A stretch of DNA of 64,000 nt from Acutalibacter sp. 1XD8-36 (GTDB lineage Bacteria; Bacillota; Clostridia; Oscillospirales; Acutalibacteraceae), in NCBI RefSeq assembly GCF_009917525.1, contig NZ_QZDU01000002.1:186001-250000 (forward strand). The letters are read 5' to 3'. Below the pieces are notes generated by a model, which saw only the letters and a list, made by a program, of their open reading frames with translations, searched no databases and had not been told where the DNA came from. Every line of letters starts with the position of its first letter. Position 1 is the stretch's first letter. The translations under genes and the position numbers were made by a program. Shown in pieces: positions 33,240 to 41,199 of the stretch.

Positions 33240-35539
33240 CAAAGCGCCTCCACCTTCAGTTCCTTATCCTTGGCTGTGAGGCCCACAGCGCTGATACTGC
33301 CGCCGCGCTCTATCAGAAGGGAGGCTATCTTATCCTCCACGTCCCGGCGTATGGCGTTGCGCAGGTCCCTGGCCCCTGACTTGCCGTTATGTGACTTCTC
33401 AGCCAGGGCCTGGCAGGCGGCTTCGTCATACCTGAACGCTATACCCTTCTCCTTTAATGAGCCCACGTATTCCTCAAGCATGAGCCCCGCAATGGACACA
33501 TAGTCCTCTTTTGTCAGAGGCTTGAAGATTACCACCTCGTCAATGCGGCTCAAAAACTCCGGGCGCAGGAATTCAGACAGGGACTTCATCGCCTTCTCCC
33601 TGCTGATATCCTCAGCAGTCTTTGCAAAGCCCAGTGAGCCCTCCTTACGCTCGCTGCCCGCATTGGAGGTCATGACTATCACTGTGTTCTCAAAATTCAC
33701 CCTGCGTCCGTGGGCGTCGGTAATATGCCCCTCGTCCAGTATCTGCAGGAGTATATTCATAACTTCCGGATGGGCCTTTTCTATCTCGTCAAAGAGCAGC
33801 ACTGAGTATGGCCTGCGCCGCACCTTCTCTGTAAGCTGCCCGGCCTCGTCGTAGCCCACGTAGCCGGGGGGCGAGCCGATTATCTTGGAGACGGAGTGCT
33901 TCTCCATAAACTCGGACATGTCAAGACGTATCATGGTTTCAGTTGCGTCAAAAAGCTCCTCAGACAGCACCCGCACCAGCTCCGTCTTGCCGGTGCCCGT
34001 GGGCCCCACAAAGATAAACGACGCCGGGCGCCTTCTCGGGCTTATCTGCACCCGGCTGCGCCTCACCGCCGCCGACACAGCCTTTATAGCCTCCTCCTGG
34101 CCGATTATGCGCTTCCTGAGCACGTCTTCAAGGCCGCTGAGCTTCTGAAGGTCTCCAGCCTCCACCTTTGAGGCGGGTATGCCGGTCCAGAGCTCTATCA
34201 CATATGCCAGGTCCTGCTCCTCCACCGGGGAGAAGATTCCCTCGCTCCTAAGCTTATCCAGGCCCTCCTCCAGGGTGGCTATCCTGTAGTGGGTCTTCGC
34301 CAGCTCCTCATAGTCTACGGTGGCGCTGCCCGGGTCTGACAGGGCCTGCTCCCTTGAGCGCTCCTTATAAAGGCTCAGCTTCATTGCGTCATACTCTTCA
34401 AGGCGCTTATTCCGAAGGGCCGCGCAGGCACAGGCCTCGTCCAGCAGGTCTATGGCCTTGTCGGGCAGATACCTGTCGTTGATGTACCGCTCAGAGAGCA
34501 CCACTATCCGCCGGGCTATATAGTCGGAAACCGTCACCCTATGGTAGTTTTCATAGTATTTCTTAATTCCAAGTATTACATTAACTGCATCGTCTATGGA
34601 GGGCTCCGTCACCGTGACCGGCTGGAAGCGCCGCTCCAGTGCCGCGTCCTTTTCAATGTACTTTCTGTACTCGTTGAAGGTGGTGGCCCCTATAACCTGT
34701 ATCTCGCCCCTTGAGAGGGCGGGCTTCAGTATATTTGCGGCGTTCATGCTCCCCTCAGCGTCGCCAGTGCCCACAAGGTTATGGACCTCGTCGATAAAGA
34801 GTATCACATTTCCGTCGGCCTTCACCTCGTCCACAAGGCCCTTTATCCTGCTCTCAAACTGCCCCCTGAACTGTGTGCCCGCTACAAGGGCCGTCAGGTC
34901 CAAAAGCTGTATCTCCTTGTCCCTGAGCTTTGCGGGCACCTTTCCCCCGGCTATGCGCAGAGCCAGGCCCTCCGCAACGGCTGTCTTTCCCACGCCGGGC
35001 TCCCCTATAAGACAGGGGTTATTCTTTGTGCGGCGGGAGAGTATCTGTATTATCCGCTCTATCTCCTTCTCCCGGCCCACTATATTGTCCAGCTCGCCCT
35101 TTCTGGCCCGCCCGGTCAAATCCGTGCAGTAGTTCTGGATATGCTTGCGCTTCTTCTTGTGCACGCTCTCCTTCTTATCCCGCACCTGGCCATAGCCGCT
35201 GCCATGGGCGGGCCGACCCAGCAGCATGTCTGCGGGAAGGGTCGCCGCGCCTCCCGGAGAGAAATCGTCCTCATCCTCCTCCAACTCCTCACCGGCCTCC
35301 GCCGCGTCCATGCGCATCATCTGGGCCATCTGCTCGGTGGCCTCCTGGAACTCCTCGTCGGTTATACCGGTCTGCTGCTTGAGTGTGTTCATCATATTGT
35401 CCATTATGTCGTTCACCGGCTTAATGCCAAGCTCCTTGGCGCAGACAAAGCAGTAGCCCCTTATGTCCTTGCCGTCGGCGGACTGGGACACAAACACCGT
35501 TGCCGGCCTCTTATGACATCTTGTACATAGCATCATCAT
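33239..35539 (-). CDS. clpE: ClpE-type Clp protease ATPase subunit
   Basis: Unfoldase that feeds substrates to ClpP. The N-terminus has a zinc finger C5xxC8...C30xxC33, the ClpE mark, instead of the double ClpN repeat of ClpC. Then D1 AAA+ (Walker A GEPGVGKT at 179-186), a middle coiled-coil with the UVR-like TVDYEELAKTHYRIATLEEGLDKL, and D2 AAA+ (GPTGTGKT near 515) ending in the ClpB-D2-small region. 766 residues. GGGGGGAGG lies before the ATG. A promoter with a palindrome lies upstream; I see no clear CtsR box, although clpE is CtsR-controlled in Bacillus. Confidence 0.93.
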   Translation of the reverse strand: MMMLCTRCHKRPATVFVSQSADGKDIRGYCFVCAKELGIKPVNDIMDNMMNTLKQQTGITDEEFQEATEQMAQMMRMDAAEAGEELEEDEDDFSPGGAATLPADMLLGRPAHGSGYGQVRDKKESVHKKKRKHIQNYCTDLTGRARKGELDNIVGREKEIERIIQILSRRTKNNPCLIGEPGVGKTAVAEGLALRIAGGKVPAKLRDKEIQLLDLTALVAGTQFRGQFESRIKGLVDEVKADGNVILFIDEVHNLVGTGDAEGSMNAANILKPALSRGEIQVIGATTFNEYRKYIEKDAALERRFQPVTVTEPSIDDAVNVILGIKKYYENYHRVTVSDYIARRIVVLSERYINDRYLPDKAIDLLDEACACAALRNKRLEEYDAMKLSLYKERSREQALSDPGSATVDYEELAKTHYRIATLEEGLDKLRSEGIFSPVEEQDLAYVIELWTGIPASKVEAGDLQKLSGLEDVLRKRIIGQEEAIKAVSAAVRRSRVQISPRRRPASFIFVGPTGTGKTELVRVLSEELFDATETMIRLDMSEFMEKHSVSKIIGSPPGYVGYDEAGQLTEKVRRRPYSVLLFDEIEKAHPEVMNILLQILDEGHITDAHGRRVNFENTVIVMTSNAGSERKEGSLGFAKTAEDISREKAMKSLSEFLRPEFLSRIDEVVIFKPLTKEDYVSIAGLMLEEYVGSLKEKGIAFRYDEAACQALAEKSHNGKSGARDLRNAIRRDVEDKIASLLIERGGSISAVGLTAKDKELKVEAL

Positions 35540-35589
35540 ATATAATCCTCCCCCCCTCTCGGGACTTGGTCGGTCCTGTTCACCGCAGT

Positions 35590-35618
35590 ATTATATCACG
35601 AAACCCCGGGGATTTCAT
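35590..35618 (-). promoter_or_regulatory. Promoter of clpE with near-palindromic spacer
   Basis: On the minus strand ATGAAA (35613-35618, 4 of 6) and a perfect TATAAT (35590-35595), 17 bases apart. The spacer contains GAAATCCCCGGGGTTTC (35600-35616), a dyad broken by one inserted T, which could be an operator. Confidence 0.6.
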
Positions 35619-35647
35619 TAACAAGCTTTTAACTTTTGCGCCCGTGG

Positions 35648-36319
35648 TTAATTCTTTCCAGGAATTTTAAGTTTTTCCGGCGAAAAGGGGCTGTATGCGC
35701 CCCTCTCTATCCAGTGTATCTGCCCTGTAAAAGATATGCCGCCCTCCTCAACAAATATTGCGCTGTTATCTTCCATGGCGCAGATAGGCAGCTCGTCCGA
35801 AATTCTCATAAGGGCCGAGAGCACCCCCTCATATCCGGGCTCAAAATGGGGCTTTACCGTAATGTCAGCCAGTCCCAGCCCTTCATATGGCACCGGCGAC
35901 TCCTTGGTGTCCAGGGAGCGAAGGGCCATATTTATGGCACCGGCGCTGACTCCCAGCACCACCCCGCCGGATTCCCTCACAGCCTCCGCCAGCCCCATAT
36001 CCTGTATCATGGAGAGCTGCAGCCCTGGGTGCCCGCCCATTAAAAAAATACAGGAGGCCTCCCTGATTTCCTTCGCAGCTTCACAGGCCTCAGCGCGGCT
36101 GTCGATTACCCTATGCCGCCTAAAGTCCATGCCCTGCTCCGTGAACATCTCATACATGCCCTCAAGGTCGCTGTCGTTGCGCTCGTAGTCCTCGGGCCAG
36201 GCGCTCACAAAGACTATGCTCTCCCGCTCTGCCAGTTCACTCTTTAATTTTTCTGCAATCTCAAAAGGAAAGTGGTGGCTCGGAAAGCCGCTGAAAAATC
36301 CCAGCATCCTCTGCCTCAT
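35648..36319 (-). CDS. Peptidase S51 / dipeptidase E-like protein
   Basis: 223 residues of the class-I glutamine-amidotransferase-like serine peptidases. GVVLGVSAGAINMA holds the nucleophile elbow (Ser in SAGA), FLMGGHPGLQL is the preceding conserved block, and ITVKPHFEP supplies the His. Could cleave Asp-X dipeptides or cyanophycin-like peptides; specificity is unknown. The ATG lies one base after the pgsA stop, behind GGGGGAG. Linked to pgsA only by position. Confidence 0.82.
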   Translation of the reverse strand: MRQRMLGFFSGFPSHHFPFEIAEKLKSELAERESIVFVSAWPEDYERNDSDLEGMYEMFTEQGMDFRRHRVIDSRAEACEAAKEIREASCIFLMGGHPGLQLSMIQDMGLAEAVRESGGVVLGVSAGAINMALRSLDTKESPVPYEGLGLADITVKPHFEPGYEGVLSALMRISDELPICAMEDNSAIFVEEGGISFTGQIHWIERGAYSPFSPEKLKIPGKN

Positions 36320-36320
36320 G

Positions 36321-36914
36321 CTATTTCTCCCCCTTTTCCTCCGGCTCCCTTAGTATAGCCAGGAATATCTGAAAATACTTCACAGCGGCATAGGCCATCA
36401 TAATGCCTGTGAGCCCCAGCATCACAAATGCCGCTATATTCTGTTTGTCCGGCCCCATTATACCAAGGCCGTCCAGCAGCACTATTGCGGAAACCGACAT
36501 ATAGAACATCACCGTAGCCACTTTGCCGTACCACTTCGCCGCGCAGGGGCGCTTATGCTTTTTTAGGAGCACTACGGCGCAGCTAAGCATTAAAAGCTCC
36601 TTCAGTATAAACAGCAGCAGTAAGGGCCGTATGGACGGAAACCGGATGGCTATGCACAGGGCCACCACGCCCTGGGTCAGCTTATCGGCAAAGGGGTCCA
36701 GCATTTTGCCAAGGTCTGTTATCTGGTTGAAGCGCCGGGCTATAAGGCCGTCCAGCATATCCGTAACGCCGGATATCACCAGCGTTGTCACCGCCGCCGG
36801 CAAGTTGCCATTAAGATAAAACGCGGCAAATACAGGCACCAGCAGTATGCGCAGGACCGACATCCCGTTGGGCACTGTTATAATACGGCTTGCGTTTGCT
36901 TTATTTTGGGGCAT
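36321..36914 (-). CDS. pgsA: CDP-diacylglycerol-glycerol-3-phosphate 3-phosphatidyltransferase
   Basis: Integral-membrane enzyme that makes phosphatidylglycerol phosphate from CDP-DAG and glycerol-3-phosphate. The CDP-alcohol phosphotransferase motif DxxDG..AR...GxxxDxxxD is seen as DMLDGLIARRFNQITDLGKMLDPFADK. 197 residues, about five helices. ATG 36914 after AAAGGGGA is preferred to longer upstream readings. Gene order cvpA-pgsA-S51 peptidase; pgsA is commonly near rimO or cinA in Firmicutes, not so here. Confidence 0.93.
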   Translation of the reverse strand: MPQNKANASRIITVPNGMSVLRILLVPVFAAFYLNGNLPAAVTTLVISGVTDMLDGLIARRFNQITDLGKMLDPFADKLTQGVVALCIAIRFPSIRPLLLLFILKELLMLSCAVVLLKKHKRPCAAKWYGKVATVMFYMSVSAIVLLDGLGIMGPDKQNIAAFVMLGLTGIMMAYAAVKYFQIFLAILREPEEKGEK

Positions 36915-37007
36915 TGACTGTCCCCTTTCTCTTCTGTCTTTTCTTTCTTTTCCCAAGTTTTTACTCATTGTCCCGGTTTTATCCAATTCCTGTCTCCTTT
37001 TCCCCGC

Positions 37008-37706
37008 TTACTGGAACATGCCCCTTAGAGGGTTCATATTTACAAGCACTCCTGTGAGCAGCGAGCCGTCCAGCGCCTCCTGCACCTGCTGCTGTGTCCC
37101 GGAGTCCAGCATAGGCATGAACACCATGACTCCGGCTACAACTACCCATACGCTCACCATGGCCAATAGGAATCCGAAGACGCCGCCCAACAGGCCGTCC
37201 ACTTCCTTTAGTATCGGCAGGCGCAGAATATCCCCCACCAACGCCGCCAGAAGCCTTACAATAGTCATGAACAGGAAGAAAAGGACTATTACTGCCAGCA
37301 CCTTCAGGAAGTTTACAAACACCGGGGAGAGGTAGTCTACTACCATACCCGCCGCGCCGCTGGTCTGGCTGTTTATAGCGTGGCTCACGGTTTCCAGGGT
37401 GACCCCCGCTTCCTCCAGGGCGCGCACCAGAAAGTCCGGCAGGGAGGCTAGGACCTGGCTCGCGGCGGCTGCGGCGTTGTCCGCGCCCAGTGTCTGCAGG
37501 GAGGAGTTGATTTTTTCTACCATCGCCCCCCGGAACATGGTGTCAAACAGCCACTGGGCCAGGACGCCGCCCAAGGCCGGGGCTAAGAGCGCGGCGATTA
37601 TTGAGCCCAGAAAACGTACTACCGAGTGGATGAAGCCGCGCTTTACGCCTATAAGTACGCAGAGCAGGCAGATAAGTAAGATTATTCCGTCTAAAATGTA
37701 GCCCAT
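37008..37706 (-). CDS. CvpA-family membrane protein
   Basis: 232 residues with four predicted helices. The N-terminal GYILDGIILLICLLCVLIGVKRGFIHSVVRFLGSI fits the CvpA (colicin V production) family, which in other bacteria supports envelope maintenance rather than bacteriocins. AAGGAGAG lies just before the ATG. A promoter with consensus -10 lies upstream (37748-37776). DUF5711 gene upstream on the same strand, separated by the promoter and an intergenic repeat. Confidence 0.88.
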   Translation of the reverse strand: MGYILDGIILLICLLCVLIGVKRGFIHSVVRFLGSIIAALLAPALGGVLAQWLFDTMFRGAMVEKINSSLQTLGADNAAAAASQVLASLPDFLVRALEEAGVTLETVSHAINSQTSGAAGMVVDYLSPVFVNFLKVLAVIVLFFLFMTIVRLLAALVGDILRLPILKEVDGLLGGVFGFLLAMVSVWVVVAGVMVFMPMLDSGTQQQVQEALDGSLLTGVLVNMNPLRGMFQ

Positions 37707-37747
37707 GATACTCTCCTTTTTCCTTTTGGGTACTTGTCGGTTTTGAT

Positions 37748-37776
37748 ATTATAGCACAAGTTATGGTTTTTCTCAA
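37748..37776 (-). promoter_or_regulatory. Promoter of cvpA-pgsA
   Basis: On the minus strand TTGAGA (37771-37776) and TATAAT (37748-37753), 17 bases apart, about 40 bases before the cvpA start. Confidence 0.75.
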
Positions 37777-37806
37777 GTGTAAGACCCTTACAGTTATCTT
37801 TCATTA

Positions 37807-37893
37807 TTGGGCGCTTCGCGCTCCTTTGGGACCGTGGGGCGCTGCCCCACACCCTGCAAGGGGGCCCCGCCCCCTTGACCCCTTCGCGCTTCG
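37807..37893. repeat. Intergenic double-hairpin repeat, copy 2
   Basis: Perfect hairpins GTGGGGC/GCCCCAC (37834-37850) and AAGGGGGC/GCCCCCTT (37858-37876), linked by ACCCTGC and flanked by GCGCTTCGCG words. Shares the TTGGGCGC lead and the GGGGCnCTGCCCCAnACCCTGC core with 6505-6560. It lies directly after the DUF5711 stop codon and may help end that transcript. Confidence 0.6.
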
Positions 37894-37897
37894 CGTC

Positions 37898-39220
37898 TTA
37901 GCTTATCTCTGCTGTGCGTATTTCACTTACACCCAGTATGTACGCCCGGCGTTCGCTGCCAAGGGCTATGCCGTTGGCGTCCTCTCCGGCCTCTGTGCGC
38001 CCGAGCTCCATGCCGGTGATGTAGTCCAGGAATACGGCCTCTCCTCCCATCAGCACCCCGACCGTCCCGCCGGACGTGGATATGGCCTCAACTCTTGCCT
38101 CCATTTCGACCCTCACCGGGTTCTTTTCCCCTATCTTTTCGCCTCCGTTAAACACCAGCAGCGTGCTTGTCCCGCCGTGCTCATAGGCGGATACAGAGAG
38201 AAACGCCCGCCCCGAGCTCAAGCTGAACGCCGTGAGCTGCCGCCCCTGATAGCCGTACTCCGAAAATTCATAGCTTCCGGACAGTCCGCATACCAGCGCC
38301 GCGTCCCCAACGCCGTATATTGAGCCGTTTTCCGCCCAGTACGCCCCAAAAAGGAAGTTCTCCCTGGTCTCATACTCTGCAACCGGCTCCTCCTGGTTAA
38401 AGTCAAAGATGCTGAGCTTTGAGACCATCTCCCCCTTTTCGCTGCGCACGGTGCACACAGCGCCATATGTCCCGTCGTAGTTCATGGCTATTGCCGTGAT
38501 ATAGTCGTTGGAGAACGGGTATTCATACTGCAGGCTGCCGTCGGCCATATAGACCTCCAGCTTGGAGGCTCCGTAGCTGCTCTCCAGCCCCAGGGCAAAC
38601 CTCCCGCCCGGGCAGATTCCCCCGGCAAGTATATCCGTCTCTGCCGCACCCTCCGCAGCTATCCTGCCCCCGGACAGGGCCATATACCCCTTACTGCCGC
38701 TGTTAAAGAGCAGGTAGCGGTTCCCCGCCGAGCGCATTACCGGCGCGCTTAAATTGTGCCGCACGGAGAATTTTTCCGTGCCGGTGCTGTTTATGGCGGT
38801 CAGGGCCGTATTGCTGAGGGTCACCACGCCGCCGTCGTAGCTTAGGAAGTTCCCCTCATACACGTTCGCCCCGGTGATGGGCACAGGGAAGCCGTCCCCT
38901 ATCTCCTCGCCCTTCACCTGTAATTTGACAGACTCCCTTATATTGTCCCAAGTAAGGTGCTCTCGGTTTATCCAGAGGCTGAGTCCTACCACCGCTACGA
39001 GCAGCACAAGGCTCACTATATACACGGCCTTTGGCAGCTGCCGGAGCTCACGCCGTTTCTGCCGCTGGGCCTCGCTCTCCTCTTCATCTCCGCTGAAAAT
39101 ATCCTCATACTCCAGCTCCGCCTCGGCCTCCTGGGCCGGCTCGCTTGGGGCCTTCTTCCGGTAATCGTCCAGGTTTATGACCCTGCTCTTCTTCTCTTCG
39201 TGCTTCTCGTGCTTCGCCAT
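37898..39220 (-). CDS. DUF5711-family single-pass membrane protein
   Basis: 440 residues: a charged cytoplasmic N-terminus (about 1-60, rich in Glu/Lys), one membrane helix (KAVYIVSLVLLVAVVGLSLWI, about 64-84), then an extracytoplasmic region of about 350 residues with repeated short beta-strand patterns (a probable beta-propeller). DUF5711 proteins are found beside cvpA in related Clostridia, matching this context. Function unknown; a cell-surface structural or sensing role is plausible. Confidence 0.82.
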   Translation of the reverse strand: MAKHEKHEEKKSRVINLDDYRKKAPSEPAQEAEAELEYEDIFSGDEEESEAQRQKRRELRQLPKAVYIVSLVLLVAVVGLSLWINREHLTWDNIRESVKLQVKGEEIGDGFPVPITGANVYEGNFLSYDGGVVTLSNTALTAINSTGTEKFSVRHNLSAPVMRSAGNRYLLFNSGSKGYMALSGGRIAAEGAAETDILAGGICPGGRFALGLESSYGASKLEVYMADGSLQYEYPFSNDYITAIAMNYDGTYGAVCTVRSEKGEMVSKLSIFDFNQEEPVAEYETRENFLFGAYWAENGSIYGVGDAALVCGLSGSYEFSEYGYQGRQLTAFSLSSGRAFLSVSAYEHGGTSTLLVFNGGEKIGEKNPVRVEMEARVEAISTSGGTVGVLMGGEAVFLDYITGMELGRTEAGEDANGIALGSERRAYILGVSEIRTAEIS

Positions 39221-39245
39221 GAGCCCGCCTCCCTTATGAAAAACC

Positions 39246-39983
39246 TCAGTAGAACACTTTATTCAGGTACAACCCGCAGGCCGGGGCTGTGGGGCCCGCC
39301 TTGGCCCTGTCCCTCGCCTCAAGTATTTGAGGGATATCCCCGGGCAGAAGCTTCCCCTCCTGCACCCGCAGGAGCGTTCCTGCCATAATGCGCACCATAT
39401 TATAGAGAAAGCCGTCGGCGGCAACGGTGAACACCACCATGTCCCCCCGGCGCTCTACACTTGCCTTAGTGACCGTGCGCACCATATCCCCCAGCTCCCG
39501 CTTGTCGAGAGTACAGAAGGAGGTAAAGTCGTGGGCGCCCACATAGTGCCCCGCCGCTTCGTTCAATCGCCCCTCGTCTATAGGGTACCAGTAGTGCAGG
39601 GCCCTTCCCCTCAGAAAGGGCTCCCGCACAGGATTATTCCATATCTCGTAGCTGTACTCCTTGCCCTTGCAGCTATACCTGGCGTGAAAGTCCCCGGGTA
39701 CCTCCCGGCAGGCCTTTACTGCTATGTCCTCCGGCAGCCAGTGGTTTACAGCCGCCACCATCCGCTGAGGGGCAATCGGGCTCTCCGTCTTCACGCTGAC
39801 GCAGAACTCCCTGGCATGTACCCCCGTGTCCGTGCGGGAACATGCCTTCATGTCCCCTCTTGCCCCGGTCACCTTCCTGAAGGCGTCCTGGAACACCTCC
39901 TGGACGGTGATGGCGTTCTCCTGTATCTGCCAGCCGTGGTAGTTTGTTCCGTCGTAGGTTATAGTAAATAGTAAGTTGCGCAT
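39246..39983 (-). CDS. truA: tRNA pseudouridine(38-40) synthase
   Basis: Converts uridines 38-40 of the anticodon stem of many tRNAs to pseudouridine. The catalytic Asp is D52 in CSRTDTGVHAREF; the N-terminal ITYDGTNYHGWQIQ and the later HDFTSFC are typical. 245 residues, standard. ATG 39983 follows TAGGAG, whose TAG is the stop codon of a 51-codon ORF upstream. In many Firmicutes truA directly follows ecfT; here three small genes intervene. Confidence 0.97.
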   Translation of the reverse strand: MRNLLFTITYDGTNYHGWQIQENAITVQEVFQDAFRKVTGARGDMKACSRTDTGVHAREFCVSVKTESPIAPQRMVAAVNHWLPEDIAVKACREVPGDFHARYSCKGKEYSYEIWNNPVREPFLRGRALHYWYPIDEGRLNEAAGHYVGAHDFTSFCTLDKRELGDMVRTVTKASVERRGDMVVFTVAADGFLYNMVRIMAGTLLRVQEGKLLPGDIPQILEARDRAKAGPTAPACGLYLNKVFY

Positions 39984-39991
39984 ATGGACTC

Positions 39992-40147
39992 CTATCTCAG
40001 TATTACGAGGAAGCTGCATTTCCCGCAGCCATCCAGGGCGGTATGCTCACGCTTCACCTCAAGGTCCCGCCGGGGAAGGACCTGCTCCAGGATATACGGC
40101 AGTCTCTGCCTGGAGCAGCCGCACAGCATGGGGCTGTCCGACAGCAT
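39992..40147 (-). CDS. Small CxC/CxxC protein immediately upstream of truA
   Basis: 51 residues, beginning MLSDSPMLCGCSRQR and ending GCGKCSFLVILR. Two Cys pairs (CGC near residue 9 and CGKC near 44) flank a charged helix-like middle, suggesting a mini zinc-binding protein. ATG (40145-40147) lies nine bases after AGGAAGGA. Its TAG stop is the first half of the truA ribosome-binding site (TAGGAG), so the two are likely coupled. I know no named family; too short for usual gene callers. Confidence 0.6.
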   Translation of the reverse strand: MLSDSPMLCGCSRQRLPYILEQVLPRRDLEVKREHTALDGCGKCSFLVILR

Positions 40148-40196
40148 TATTTTTTGTCCTTCCTCTGGATTTTCCCATTTAGTTTCATTCTGACTG

Positions 40197-40445
40197 TCAC
40201 AGCTGCTTGAAGTATTCCTTTAAGCCAGCCCTGCACCCACCGTCCAGTTCCTTTATGTCCACTCCTTGTATTGCGGCCTCAAGATAATAAAGTATCACCA
40301 CGCAGGTGCCTGGATACCTCTCCTTAAGCCTGGATACGGCCTGCCTGCTTCCAATCTCCCGCAGCTCCTCCGCAGAGTTTATACCGACGGATTTGAGCTT
40401 CCTTTCCATGGCCTTCCCGAAGCCCATGGTTTTGAGTTCAGCCAT
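40197..40445 (-). CDS. TfoX C-terminal-domain protein
   Basis: 82 residues comprising only the TfoX/Sxy C-terminal domain, a helix-hairpin-helix-like fold (MGFGKAMERKLKSVGINSAEELREIG, then ILYYLEAAIQGVDIKEL). Full TfoX/Sxy proteins regulate competence in Proteobacteria; the stand-alone domain is widespread and of unknown role, so competence is not implied. The ATG at 40445 has GAGAGG nine bases upstream, whereas the ATG three codons earlier touches that site. Confidence 0.85.
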   Translation of the reverse strand: MAELKTMGFGKAMERKLKSVGINSAEELREIGSRQAVSRLKERYPGTCVVILYYLEAAIQGVDIKELDGGCRAGLKEYFKQL

Positions 40446-40472
40446 AGTTTTCATCCTCTCAGTTTATTTGGT

Positions 40473-41189
40473 TTATGCAGGCACAAATATCTGAAATAGC
40501 CGCTTTCCTACCGCCTGTTTTTCCACCCTGCGAAAATAGTCCGAGCGGAATTTCTGCCGCCTGTCCGAGCATACTGCCACCACCGAAGTGTCCTTTATTA
40601 CCGGCAGCAGCCTGTCAAGGAGGCAGAGGGCATCTTCCTGCCCCGCCTGCCATTCCACCAGATTTCCGTAAGGCACGTCGGTAAAAACTATATCCGCCTT
40701 GAAGTCCCGTCCCTCCAGCGCACCCGGGGACAGGATATCCGCCTGAAAAACCTTACGCTTTATCTCCCGGGCCGCCCCGGTTACAATACCCAGCAGATTT
40801 TCAGCACTCTCCAGTGCCTCCAGGCTGGAGCTTTTGCCATGCAGGTCCCGTAGCCGGCCTAGCTGCTCAATCCGCCGCCCAAGGCCTTCCCGGCACAGCA
40901 GCGACAGATTTTCCCGGGCCAGCTCCACCGCTTCGGCGCTTATGTCCGAAGCTGCTATGCTCTCTATCCGCCCATAGTTCAAAAACCCCAGGACTGTCAG
41001 CAGGTACCCGCCTCCGCAGCATGGGTCATAGATACATATCTGCTCCGGACTGCCTATGCGCTCCATACACCGGCAGAAAATCTCCTGGGCAAGCCGTACC
41101 GGGAAGTTGGGATACCCTGTCCTATGAAGAAGTACCCTTCCGCTGGCGAAATCCTCAAAGTTCCTGTTTTCGCAATACTTATATACCAT
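40473..41189 (-). CDS. AviRa-type 23S rRNA methyltransferase
   Basis: 238 residues, class I SAM methyltransferase. YPNFPVRLAQEIFCRCMER, DPCCGGGYLLTVLGFLN, ASDISAEAVELARENLSLL and FTDVPYGNLVEWQ match AviRa, which methylates a guanine in 23S rRNA domain V and gives resistance to the orthosomycins avilamycin and evernimicin. Whether this homologue has that activity is inference; many Clostridia carry chromosomal copies. Start ATG 41189, 11 bases after the ecfT stop, with a weak ribosome-binding site; a longer reading overlaps ecfT by 29 bases. Confidence 0.82.
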   Translation of the reverse strand: MVYKYCENRNFEDFASGRVLLHRTGYPNFPVRLAQEIFCRCMERIGSPEQICIYDPCCGGGYLLTVLGFLNYGRIESIAASDISAEAVELARENLSLLCREGLGRRIEQLGRLRDLHGKSSSLEALESAENLLGIVTGAAREIKRKVFQADILSPGALEGRDFKADIVFTDVPYGNLVEWQAGQEDALCLLDRLLPVIKDTSVVAVCSDRRQKFRSDYFRRVEKQAVGKRLFQIFVPA

Positions 41190-41199
41190 TTTGCCGCTT

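Noticed and set aside
37763-38323. Plus-strand open frame across repeat copy 2 and the DUF5711 gene
   Set aside because: It consists of palindromic repeat plus the antisense of DUF5711, with no good ribosome-binding site.
40150-40199. 17-codon frame (GTG start) between the TfoX-like gene and the 51-codon ORF
   Set aside because: No independent ribosome-binding site and no recognisable feature; it probably only contains the Shine-Dalgarno of the 51-codon ORF.
40197-40445. Competence operon suggested by TfoX-like and ComEB-like proteins
   Set aside because: The two genes are 20 kb apart, no comEA, comEC or pilus genes are present, and both families have non-competence members.
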